Shown one piece after another: positions 46,536-55,877 of a stretch of DNA of 64,000 nt (positions are counted from its first letter, which is position 1; each line of letters begins with the position of its first letter). A model generated the notes under the pieces. That model was not told where the DNA came from, made no database searches, and saw only the letters and a list, made by a program, of their open reading frames with translations. Position numbers and translations under genes: made by a program. Source of the stretch: Gambelia wislizenii. Its lineage: Eukaryota; Chordata; Lepidosauria; Squamata; Crotaphytidae. The stretch lies in the NCBI GenBank assembly GCA_030847615.1, contig JAUMIR010000003.1, positions 76,704,001 through 76,768,000 of the forward strand, written 5' to 3'.

Positions 46536-46796
46536 ATGAGAGTGGAGGAATCTGGAAATTATAATTTATATAAAGAAAGGGTTAAACAGAGATTTGGTTT
46601 GACCCCAGAACACCAAAAAAAGGAGTTCAGAGCTTTAAGAAAGAGGCCTCAGGAGACATATATGCAATTGGGCTGTAGGCTGGACAAATTGCTAATGGAC
46701 TGGTTGGATGGATCCCAGGCTAAGACAAGACAGGATGTAATAAATTTAATTGGTCTGGAACAATTGTATAACATACTGCCCCCAGAATATAGATAG
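46536..46796 (+). pseudogene. SCAN-like capsid (gag) fragment
   Basis: The frame contains YKERVKQRFGLTPEHQKKEF, then YMQLGCRLDKLLMDWLDG and LEQLYNILPPEYR. This spacing matches the SCAN/capsid fold (L.P...R..FR.L, RL..L...WL, LEQ....LP.E.R). An upstream Glu/Lys-rich helical stretch (46000-46330) gives the preceding coiled-coil-like part in broken frames. As a capsid it would self-associate. A domesticated host SCAN gene is unlikely because a stop follows and retroelement neighbours remain. Confidence 0.7.
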
Positions 46797-47059
46797 CTTG
46801 GCCAGGATAAAAAGCCAAAAACTGTAATGGAGGCAGTTGAAATTATGGATCACCTGGTACTCATAAGGGGGGGGGCAAGAAACGCCTTAGTTCTGAGTCA
46901 AAACTTAACTGTTATGAAAAGAAGAATTACAAACATGGCTGATCCTAAATAATGGAATACCAAAAAGGAAAGACAGCAAACCGTGGCAGCTCACTAGTAA
47001 CAAAGGCCTTGAGAGCCATGAAGTTTCTAAGGCAAGCTCAAACCCCAGAACCACCATGG

Positions 47060-47365
47060 CCAGTAAAACCTTTTTAAGTGTGGAAAAGTTGGCCATATTC
47101 AGTGTAGTTGTCCAGGTCCAAACAACAGAAGTAGATCCCAGAGTCCTAAAGCAGCTTACATTGTGAGAACGATTCAAACAGGCCAGAAAATACTGAGGAA
47201 GAGAGCCTGGCAAGTAACCCAGTGCCTGAAGAGCAGACTAAGTGTTGCCTGTTAGTAACTCTGGGTTCTAACTGGAGTGGAGTTTTCCGACAAAGATTAC
47301 AGATAAATATACAACAGATATGGGTTCTGAGAGATACAGGTTCTGAGATGTGTATAATTAAACCC
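47060..47365 (+). pseudogene. Gag zinc knuckle and aspartic protease remnant
   Basis: FKCGKVGHIQCSC near 47072 is a CCHC-type knuckle with its first Cys lost. A later frame carries WVLRDTGSEMCIIK near 47323, where DTGS is the retroelement aspartic-protease active-site motif. The two are in different frames. Confidence 0.65.
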
Positions 47366-47517
47366 CATCTCATAACTAAAAACCATATAGTGGAAGGAAA
47401 AGAGGTTCTTTTGAAAGGCCTACGAGGTTCAAGCTTTTTGTGTACCTGAGGCCAGACTAAATGTGAAGTAGAAAGACTGGCAGAGAGATTGGAATATTGC
47501 TGTGTGCTCAGACATAC

Positions 47518-47960
47518 TATTTATTTATTTATTTATTTATTGGATTCATATCCCATCTTTCTCCCAAGATGGGATTCAAGGCGGGTTATAATAGTTAAAA
47601 AATACAACTAAACCTCACAAATTACAAAAGTTAAAAAAGAATTAAATTAAATTTCCATTATTAAAGCATAGTTAAAAACACGTAATTAAAAACATAAAAC
47701 CGATAAAAATGCAACATTTAAAAAACAGCAAACCAAAAAAAAATTCACATTTCAAACACCTGCCTAAATAAAAACATCTTCAACTGCTGACGAAAAGATA
47801 GCAGTGAGGTGGCCAACCAGGCCTCCCATGGAAGGGAGTTCCACAGTCTGGGAGCAGCCACAGAGAAAGCGCTCTCCCGAGTCCTCACCAACTGCACCTG
47901 TGAAGGCGGTGGGCCTGAGAGTTGGACTAAGTGCCAATCTTAACACTTCCCTGTGCCCTT
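47518..47960 (-). mobile_element. L2-like LINE 3' end inserted in the gypsy-type element
   Basis: Begins with (ttta)n on plus, then catcccatctttctcccaag..gattcaaggcgggttataat and caggcctcccatggaagggagttccacagtc, typical of L2-type 3' regions in reverse. Confidence 0.7.
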
Positions 47961-48369
47961 TTTGATTGGCAACAATTTAGCCAAACATGTGACACGAATC
48001 TATGTACGGTAACTGCCTGCCACCAGAAAGAACAGGAACAATTTTTATAGTCCAGTGAAGCAAGTGAGGATCAGCCTAGTGAAAGGGATCCTACACCAGC
48101 TGACAACCAAAAAAAAGGATGAAGCAAAAGTTTTGAAAGATCAAGACTTGATTAAGCTTTGTCCTTCTAGCAATAAAGATCTAAATAACTTCAATGAGCG
48201 GACTGGATGAAAGTCTGAAACTTTTGCTGGAGCTAGCACACTCAAACCCTCCAGAGCTATCCAAAGAGAACCCAGTCATATATGAAAGTACAAGGCAAAC
48301 TATATAGGGAGTCCCTGAAGCATAAATATAAAAAGGCTGTGGGAGAAACATCAACAGCTGTAAAGACTG

Positions 48370-48860
48370 TTGGAGATGGCTCATGCAAGACCTTTTGGAG
48401 GTCATCTGGGAATGACAAGAACCACCCAGAGATTGACCCAAAATGTTTATTGGCCAAGAATAGGCCAACTTTTGCAAAACATGTGATACTTGCCAACGAT
48501 TGGGACTGGTCAAAATAAAACAAAAGCCAAAGTTCACCCTATGCCTATAATTGGAGAAGCATTTCAGAGAGTAGGCATTGACATTGTAGAGGCGCTTACC
48601 TAGAGCTACTAGAAGAGGGAACAGTCTTTTAACTCTGGTGAACTGTACTACTAAGTACCCAGAAGCAAGTTGCTTTATCAAACATTGAAACAACTGTGGC
48701 CAATGTAGACTAGGAATTCCTAGTGAAACTGTCTCTGATTTAGGATCATCCTTTACTTCAAAGTTGATGAAGAGACTGTGGGAAGTGTGTGGCATCAAGC
48801 ATCTCACTTCTACACCTTACCATCCTGAGACTAATGGATTAGTACAGATTTAATAGAACC
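48370..48860 (+). pseudogene. Gypsy-type integrase remnant
   Basis: The zinc-binding part is spread over two frames (HLGMTRTTQRL..VYWP near 48400, then FCKTCDTCQRLGLVK near 48472). The core begins near 48540 (IIGEAFQRVGIDIVEA) and shows SDLGSSFTSKLMKRLWEVC near 48735 and TPYHPETNGLV near 48815. The residue after GLV is altered and stops follow, so the last catalytic position appears lost. Integrase would insert element cDNA; this copy cannot. Confidence 0.75.
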
Positions 48861-49809
48861 CTGAGTAAAATGTCACATGTTGCACCATCCCTAGGAACTG
48901 CTGGAAGCCTCATTTTGTCACCAAAACCTGGAACCGAAGAGAAGAAATCACAGATTGAGCCAAGAGTCCTAGAAGCCCTAAGAGTCCAAAGGTTCCAGTT
49001 CATGTTCCCCAAACAGCAATTAAGCAGGAGGCACCAAGTACAACTCCCTTAGCAACATTACGTGGAAAGATGGGAAGGAGAATATCCAAATAAAACAAAT
49101 CATAACCCTGGCTGACCCAGGGAAACTCAACTGTAAGAATTCAGCAAAGAAAGTAACAGGGACAGATAAGACAATTAATGATTCCATGAATACTGTAATC
49201 ACCTAGGCATGTGGTGAGCGGGATCCCAATCCATCTGAGTTTTCCTTAAGGTTAGAATCAGAAGGAGACATTTTTATCAGCCCTAAAGATTCCCTGCGTC
49301 AGAGACTGCAACACTTAAAGCTTTTGTTTCCACCAATAGTGGTGTAAATCAAACAGGAAGCACCCCTGTTTCTTCTTCTGGTGGAACATCTAGTTCAGAC
49401 ATTTCATGGTGAATGGATGACTCAATAGAGAAAGTCATTCGAAAAGCATACAAGGAACTCCTGCTGAGTTATCCACATTCTTTCCTTATTTTTCATCTCC
49501 TTCTGCTTCTCTGCCAAGTCCAAAAACTCTGCTCAAAAGTTAAGTAGAGAAAACAGAATTGGCTTAATCAGTAGAAGTAGAAAACAAGCTGGAAAAAAGA
49601 GCCAAAGGAAAAACAAAGAGAACAAAGAAAAGGAAGAAGGCAAAGAAGTAAAATTGCCATGGAAGGACCTAATCAGAGATTATGATTCGGTTCCCCACAA
49701 GTTCAAAATGTAAGACTTTGAAGATTACTCCAAATATATTTTACTTATGTATAATGTTGATGTTATTGGTGTTATGTATGGCTGATTATGACAAGTATAT
49801 GGTCCAATT
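48861..49809 (+). other. 3' part of the gypsy-type element, no domain recognised
   Basis: Sequence between the integrase remnant and the right direct repeat. It ends with a Lys/Glu-rich stretch (49560-49650) but no chromodomain or other motif could be recognised. Confidence 0.45.
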
Positions 49810-49913
49810 TGGTTCTAACAAATAATCTAAACTGGTTTGTTAAATTGTTCACACTGACGCAGACTGGCTTTATTCACCCAGAAATAAGGGTTGATCATGC
49901 TTACCATTAGAAG
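49810..49913 (+). repeat. Right terminal direct repeat (presumed LTR part)
   Basis: Pairs with 45861-45965: tggttctaacaaataatct..gactggctttattcaccc..catgcttaccattagaaga. Confidence 0.75.
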
Positions 49914-50815
49914 ACCACCTTGCCTGTTGTAGGAAGGTACACTCAGCTACAATATAGTAAGCTGGAATCCCATTCTTCCTCAGCTTGTGTTTTATGCCAC
50001 TGTTTGTGGCAGACTTGTTCCCATAATCTGCCACTGAAAGTCTTGTGTTTCTCCAGCCCTCCTTTATAGGCCTTCCAATGCCAATGCTGTTTTAAAAATT
50101 TCTAGCTAGACAGAGGACAAGGAGGAAAAGCAGGATCTGGGCTGGCATAAAAGGACTTTGTAAAAAGGATCTTCTGTGTCAGATGCTTTGTTAGGTGAGG
50201 TATGCCTGTACACTCATGCAAAACGTGCCTACATCTAAATGTAGTGCACTAATAGCAGTCACTTCTACCTTGAAAATACCGACTGACCTTCACATCAGAA
50301 ATACAAATACAGTACTGCACTACTCCTATTTCTCACATGGGCTTTGAAGAAAAATTACTTATTTACTTCTCCCATTACATTTGACTGTATCTTTATTTAC
50401 ATGGGTATGGCTGACAAAAAAATGCACTCATATCTTCCAAAAAGATGAGAATTAGCTCACAAGTCTATCACACAATAGCCATTTCAAGTCACCTTGGTTT
50501 ACTGGGTTAGAGATATCTCATCACTCTTCCTTATTAAAAGCTACAAAAGATGGCACCATCTTAATTGTACCAATGAGCCAAATACTGTGTTTCCCATGCA
50601 AACACAGGTCAGAGGGCATTAGCTAAAGGAAAGGGGATTGTTTAGACACAATCAAAAACACACCTGGAATACAAGGTCTTTAACAAATGTTTGACTCAAA
50701 CCCTACAAAGCAGACTTTACCATATAGGGCAGAAGTCATTCATTCTCCCTTGTGGTCTCTTCCAATTCTATGATTTTCTTGCACCTCTTTGGCAAGGCAG
50801 ACTGTCATGCTTTGT
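49914..50815. other. Intronic sequence, no feature recognised
   Basis: No repeat or coding motif recognised. Confidence 0.45.
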
Positions 50816-51095
50816 CATGCCAGAAGTGACATCACTTCTCTTCCAGCCACCATTTTGGTTGATTTTTGGCCAGGAATTTTTTGAGAGGCTTTCAGAGGCT
50901 TGGGAGAATGGAGGGTACAGGGTGGGTAGGAAACAGCCACACTTGCAGCTGGTTTAGGGTGTTTAGGTCCAGTGTGGAGGTGAAAAATCACTCAAACATT
51001 GGTATAAAAATAAAAATATTCAGGGGGGCTGCATTTGTGGGTCTCAAGGGCTATATCTGGCCCACCAGCTGCACTTTGCCTACCTTGATATATGG
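50816..51095. mobile_element. hAT-like non-autonomous remnant
   Basis: Contains agaagtgacatcacttctct..ccagccaccattttgg, the inverse of a block in the 15491-15700 remnant, and ends gggctatatctggcccacca..gctgcactttgcctacc, a typical hAT MITE end. Boundaries uncertain. Confidence 0.45.
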
Positions 51096-51625
51096 ACAAA
51101 TGATGAGAACACAAAGGCAAACCACATAATGAGTTGCTCCAGATTAAGACCTAACTCAAAGAAAAAACAGCGTAAAAGGAGAATAGGATAATTTACAATG
51201 CTAAGAAAATGCTGCCAGATGGATTATGCTAGACAGCACTTGCAACTGATACCAGAAACCAGCTGTATCAGCAGTGCAATATAATAATGTTAAAATTCTA
51301 GTATCTGCAAGTTAACTCGGTAGTAACTTGTAACCAGTACCCTCCTTACTGCTTCCGACACATGCACACATTAAGTTTTTAAAACATAATGATGTGGACT
51401 AAACTGCCAAGATGGAGCCATTAAGGAATAAAGGATGAGCAGCTTTCTCCCACATGTTTTCAATCTGTAATGACTCATAGATAAATCTGCTTCTTCCACA
51501 AAGAGAAAAACCTCTTGCAATCTGGGCACTGATTGGTTAGGCCATCACCATGACATTTGTGCTATAGTTTTTAATAGATGCAGACTTCATGTTCCAGTTC
51601 TTTTATTCATACATCCATGCATATA
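51096..51625. other. Intronic sequence, no feature recognised
   Basis: AT-rich sequence between a hAT remnant and the hairpin-array element. Confidence 0.45.
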
Positions 51626-53665
51626 TACCGTATATTCCGGCGTATAAGACGACTTTTGAGCACTCAAAAGTGCCCTCCAAAATTGACAGTCGTCCTATAC
51701 GCCGGATACACTTTGCTTCACCCACCTGCCTATCTCCTGCCTCTTCGCAAACGGAGCGAAGAGGCAGGAGATGGGGCAGGGGGGGTGAAGCAAAGTGTTT
51801 TGAAGATCATTCGCCCCCCTCCTCTGCCTTCTCCCCCTTTGGGGAGCAACGGAAGAAAGAGGAGGGGGGCGAACATTGCGGTTTGCCGCAGCCGCTGCTC
51901 GAGCGCTTCTGCAGCGGCGGAGGCAAACCCGCGATTCGCCCCTTCTCCCCACCTTCCTGGAAGGTGGGGAGAAGGGGCGAACTTGCCCGGTTTGGCCGGG
52001 CAGCCTCCGGATCCCCCTCCTGCGCTCGCTCCTGGAAGGGAGCGCAGGAGGGGCATGGAGAGGCTGCGCGGCCAAACCGCGATTCGCCCCTTCTCCCCAC
52101 CTTCCTGGAAGGTGGGGAGAAGGGGCGAACGTGCCCGGTTTGGCCGGGCAGCCTCCCGATCCCCCTCCTGCGCTCGCTCCTTGAAGGGAGCGCAGGAGGG
52201 GCATGGAGAGGCTGCGCGGCCAAACCGCGATTCGCCCCTTCTCCCCACCGTCCTGGAAGGTGGGGAGAAGGGGCGAATGTGCCCGGTTTGGCCGGGCAGC
52301 CTCCCGATCCCCCTCCTGCGCTCCCTCCTTGAAGGGAGCGCAGGAGGGGCATGGAGAGGCTGCGCGGCCAAACCGCGATTCGCCCCTTCTCCCCACCTTC
52401 CTGGAAGGTGGGGAGAAGGGGCGAACGTGCCCGGTTTGGCCGGGCAGCCTCCCGATCCCCCTCCTGCGCTCGCTCCTGGAAGGGAGCGCAGGAGGGGCAT
52501 GGAGAGGCTGTGCGGCCAAACCGCGATTCGCCCCTTCTCCCCACCTTCCTGGAAGGTGGGGAGAAGGGGCGAACGTGCCCGGTTTGGCCGGGCAGCCTCC
52601 CGATCCCCCTCCTGCGCTCGCTCCTTGAAGGGAGCGCAGGAGGGGCATGGAGAGGCTGCGCGGCCAAACCGCGATTCGCCCCTTCTCCCCACCTTCCTGG
52701 AAGGTGGGGAGAAGGGGCGAACGTGCCCGGTTTGGCCGGGCAGCCTCCCGATCCCCCTCCTGCGCTCGCTCCTTGAAGGGAGCGCAGGAGGGGCATGGAG
52801 AGGCTGCGCGGCCAAACCGCGATTCGCCCCTTCTCCCCACCTTCCTGGAAGGTGGGGAGAAGGGGCGAATGTGCCCGGTTTGGCCGGGCAGCCTCCCGAT
52901 CCCCCTCCTGCGCTCCCTCCTTGAAGGGAGCGCAGGAGGGGCATGGAGAGGCTGCGCGGCCAAACCGCGATTCGCCCCTTCTCCCCACCTTCCTGGAAGG
53001 TGGGGAGAAGGGGCGAACGTGCCCGGTTTGGCCGGGCAGCCTCCCGATCCCCCTCCTGCGCTCGCTCCTGGAAGGGAGCGCAGGAGGGGCATGGAGAGGC
53101 TGTGCGGCCAAACCGCGATTCGCCCCTTCTCCCCACCTTCCTGGAAGGTGGGGAGAAGGGGCGAACGTGCCCGGTTTGGCCGGGCAGCCTCCCGATCCCC
53201 CTCCTGCGCTCGCTCCTGGAAGGGAACGCAGGAGGGGCATGGAGAGGCTGCGCGGCCAAACTGCGATTCGCCCCTTCTCCCCACCTTCCTGGAAGGTGGG
53301 GAGAAGGGGCGAACGTGCCCGGTTTGGCCGGGCAGCCTCCCGATCCCCCTCCTGTGCTCCCTTCCAGGAGGGAGCACAGGAGGGGCATGGAGAGGCTGCG
53401 CGGCCAAACCGCGATTCGCCCCTTCTCCCCACCTTCCTGGAAGGTGGGGAGAAGGGGCGAACGTGCCCCTTTTGGGCGCACAGCCTCCGCATCCTCCTCC
53501 TGCACTCCCTCCTGGAAGAGAGCGCAGGAGGGGCATGCGGGGGCTATGCGTTGGAAGAGGGGGTCGTCTTATAGGGCGAATATATCGCAAACTCTGCATT
53601 TCCCCTTAAAAATTGGGGGGGTCGTCTTATACGCCGGGTCGTCTTATACGCCGGAATATACGGTA
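51626..53665. mobile_element. TIR-bounded element filled with a hairpin-rich tandem array
   Basis: Perfect 26-bp terminal inverted repeats begin CCGTATATTCCGGCGTATAA (51628-51653, inverse at 53638-53663), each next to TA, suggesting a TA target duplication. The left arm (51654-51926) holds non-repeated hairpins, then a 148-bp tandem array runs to about 53545, then a short right arm with two extra partial TIR copies (from about 53563 and 53620). No transposase motif is present. The TIR family is common in vertebrate genomes but I cannot name its superfamily. Confidence 0.88.
51927..53545. repeat. 148-bp hairpin minisatellite, about 11 units
   Basis: Each unit has a palindrome with arms starting ttcgccccttctccccacct around tgg, enclosed by a second inverted pair (ggctgcgcggccaaaccg with cggtttggccgggcagcc), followed by another hairpin (cccctcctgcgctc..gagcgcaggagggg). 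Unit starts recur every 148 bp (for example atggag at 52203, 52351, 52499, 52647, 52795, 52943). Marker variants (cgaatgtg, ctccctcc, gctgtgcgg) recur every four units. No stop codon occurs in any of six frames over long spans; these are not genes. Confidence 0.95.
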
Positions 53666-53686
53666 ACTCTCTAATCATCACCCTAT

Positions 53687-53745
53687 GCATTTGTTGTTAA
53701 CTGCCACCAAGTCGACTTTGACTTAAGGCAACCCCATGAACACCT
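53687..53745 (-). mobile_element. Bov-B-type tail fragment
   Basis: The plus strand ttgttgttaactgccaccaa..gtcgactttgacttaaggca is the inverse of the Bov-B 3' tail also seen at 3500-3535. Confidence 0.6.
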
Positions 53746-54870
53746 ACCGTAGCTTCTATTACCCCATAATTCCTACATAGTCAAAAGGCTGGCATCTAGT
53801 ATTGTTTTGATTTACACCACTAACAAGAATTATAATGAAATACTAACTACAGATGATAAATTATAGTGCTGTTGGCTGGTGAATAATTTACCACGGAAAA
53901 TCCCTTTTGCCACATAAAATAAATATCCACCTGCATATACTAGCAATAATCAGGGCGTGAAATTAAACTTCTTATTCAGTAGAAAATAACTGCTGCAAGG
54001 CGGCGATTTAGTGAAAAGCAAATATTAAGGTCAACCTATTCTTCCCAATGTCTATAGTATACATGAAAAGAGGGAGGTCATAGTGCGCAAAATTCCACTT
54101 TTCTAGGTCTATGAAGCTAAATACTTCAATGATGTGTTAGCAAATTTACCACTTGTTTTTACTAATTGCATTCATTTAATGAAGCAAGCAAAATACTGTT
54201 AACTTGAACTCTGCACTTCCCTTGTACTGCACAGAAAGCAGCAGAAAAACAGATCCCTTGGAAACTCTCCTAACATAAGAACTCAATACATTCATTACAC
54301 ACCTGATACAAATTCACAGATTTAAAGGTATGTGCTTTAATCATACTCCTCATTTTTTAAAAAAGAACAAAAAAGTTATTGTACTTTGGTGCATGGATAC
54401 AATGTGCACATCTCTTAATGCTGGCAGTTATCCCTTGAGGCAGAAGAACATTTGATTAATCATTTAGGGAGTTCTCTTGCCCTGAAGAACTTCCTTCACT
54501 TGCAGTTGAATCAATCCTTGCCTTGAAAACATGTAAAAGAGGTGTAACAGTACCGAGATTTCTTGAGAAATTCCATGTTATCTGCCTAAGAAAGGAGCAG
54601 ATAGCTTTGCACAGGACAGGGACAGCTAGATAGCAAGAGAGCTTACTTACCTGTTGCTAATGGAGTTGAAATTTTATTATTTGTCTTTTATTGCTCTGTG
54701 TCCCTAGTCCTCACATGGCCAATAGGGGGAGTGGACTCTGCCAGCACTGAAATCCCTCAATACTGTCTTAACTAACAACAACTCAGACAGAATGTAGGCC
54801 TGTGACTCTAACAGCATCATAGGCCTGACTCTAACACCATTTTTCTCCTGTATGATTTTTAACATCTTTG
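53746..54870. other. Intronic sequence, no feature recognised
   Basis: AT-rich unique sequence. Confidence 0.45.
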
Positions 54871-54871
54871 T

Positions 54872-54965
54872 CTGATGAAGAAGCCAGTGAAGCTTTGAAA
54901 GCTTGCATAATATATTTTATGTTTTAGAGGTGGCCCAATAAAGGTATCGCTGTTTGTGGATTTTG
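54872..54965 (+). mobile_element. Interspersed repeat fragment related to 14505-14584
   Basis: Shares the tgatgaagaagccagtgaag..gaaagcttgcat motif and a following ataaaggta block with a family of reptile repeats. Superfamily unassigned. Confidence 0.4.
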
Positions 54966-55635
54966 TTGTATTATTCTGCATGGCCAATGCAGCTATCCCT
55001 TAATGTATTTTTTCCCCTGGATTTTAAGAGACCAAATTTAGCCACAACAGAGGAATCCTAAACAAGAGGGAACCAAAGGTCTGGGACTTAACTCTTTCAG
55101 GTTTTCTACCTCCAACAAAGGTAAAATTCTTCTCTTGAAGTAAAGAGGACTACCCATGTATGTAAGATCCACGTGTATAATAGTACACAGCAATATAGAT
55201 CAAGGTGGCTGTTTATGTTAACTTTCCAAAGAAATGTTTTTTAATCAATTACAGAATAATATATGTTCATTAGATATTTGCAAAACATGTATTGATAGCA
55301 GTGTGATATTTATTCTAGCCTGGCTTTTAAAATTGTTATTTACAGCCCACTCTTTGCTAAAAGCTAGAAGTGAATAAAAAACTAGAAAATAAGTCTGGAA
55401 TAACCACTAGAAATAAAATAGTAACACAACCGAAAAGCTTACTTTAATCTGTGAAGGCAAAATATTATCACTCAAAATAAAAAAAAAAAAGTCATAGGGA
55501 CAAACTGATGTTTATACAGTCAAAACCATGATAATCACTGTTATGTGTCAAAGCAACCTGTTTGATCAGCTCAGGATGTCCATACAGCTTAAGCTAGCCT
55601 TATATTTAACCGATCACCTAGCCACCAAAGACTTA
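54966..55635. other. Intronic sequence, no feature recognised
   Basis: AT-rich sequence with an A-run near 55478-55490. Confidence 0.45.
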
Positions 55636-55637
55636 TA

Positions 55638-55875
55638 CAGTTGTCCCTTCACATTCGCTGGGGTTTGGTTCCAGGACCCTCCCCGCCCTCCGTGAATACC
55701 CAAATCTGTGAATACTCAAGTCCCATTATAGGCAATGGCATAGCAAAATGGTGTCCCTTATATAGGATGGCAAAATCAAGGTTTGCTTTTTGGATTATTA
55801 TTTTTTAAGAACATTTTCAAGCCATGAATACTTAAAACTGTGAATGCCAAATCCGTGAATGTGGAGGGACAACTG
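55638..55875. mobile_element. Tigger/pogo-like MITE, copy 4
   Basis: TA-flanked family copy with ends CAGTTGTCCCTTCACATTCG and GGAGGGACAACTG. Confidence 0.85.
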
Positions 55876-55877
55876 TA

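Larger units (their letters stand above)
45861..49913 (+). mobile_element. Ty3/gypsy-type LTR retrotransposon, decayed (Gmr1-like?)
   Basis: Between direct repeats lie, in order, a coiled Glu-rich leader, a SCAN-like capsid segment, a zinc knuckle, an aspartic-protease motif, then after an L2 insertion an integrase zinc-binding region and an integrase core. The order gag-protease-integrase and the SCAN-like capsid point to Gmr1-like gypsy elements, the lineage thought to have given rise to vertebrate SCAN domains. Reverse transcriptase and RNase H are missing. All frames are broken. Confidence 0.7.

Noticed and set aside
46536..46796. Domesticated host SCAN-domain gene
   Set aside because: The capsid-like segment is flanked by knuckle, protease and integrase remnants and direct repeats, and a stop follows it, so a decayed retrotransposon explains it better.
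51626..53665. CpG-island promoter for BTRC exon 1
   Set aside because: High GC is confined to a TIR-bounded tandem array, and no exon 1 or other promoter feature was found next to it.
51578..53674. Long overlapping ORFs of 141-634 codons on both strands (Pro/Arg/Gly-rich proteins)
   Set aside because: They are produced by a stop-free 148-bp tandem unit that shifts frame each repeat; every frame is open, sense and antisense, and there is no codon-level signal or domain.
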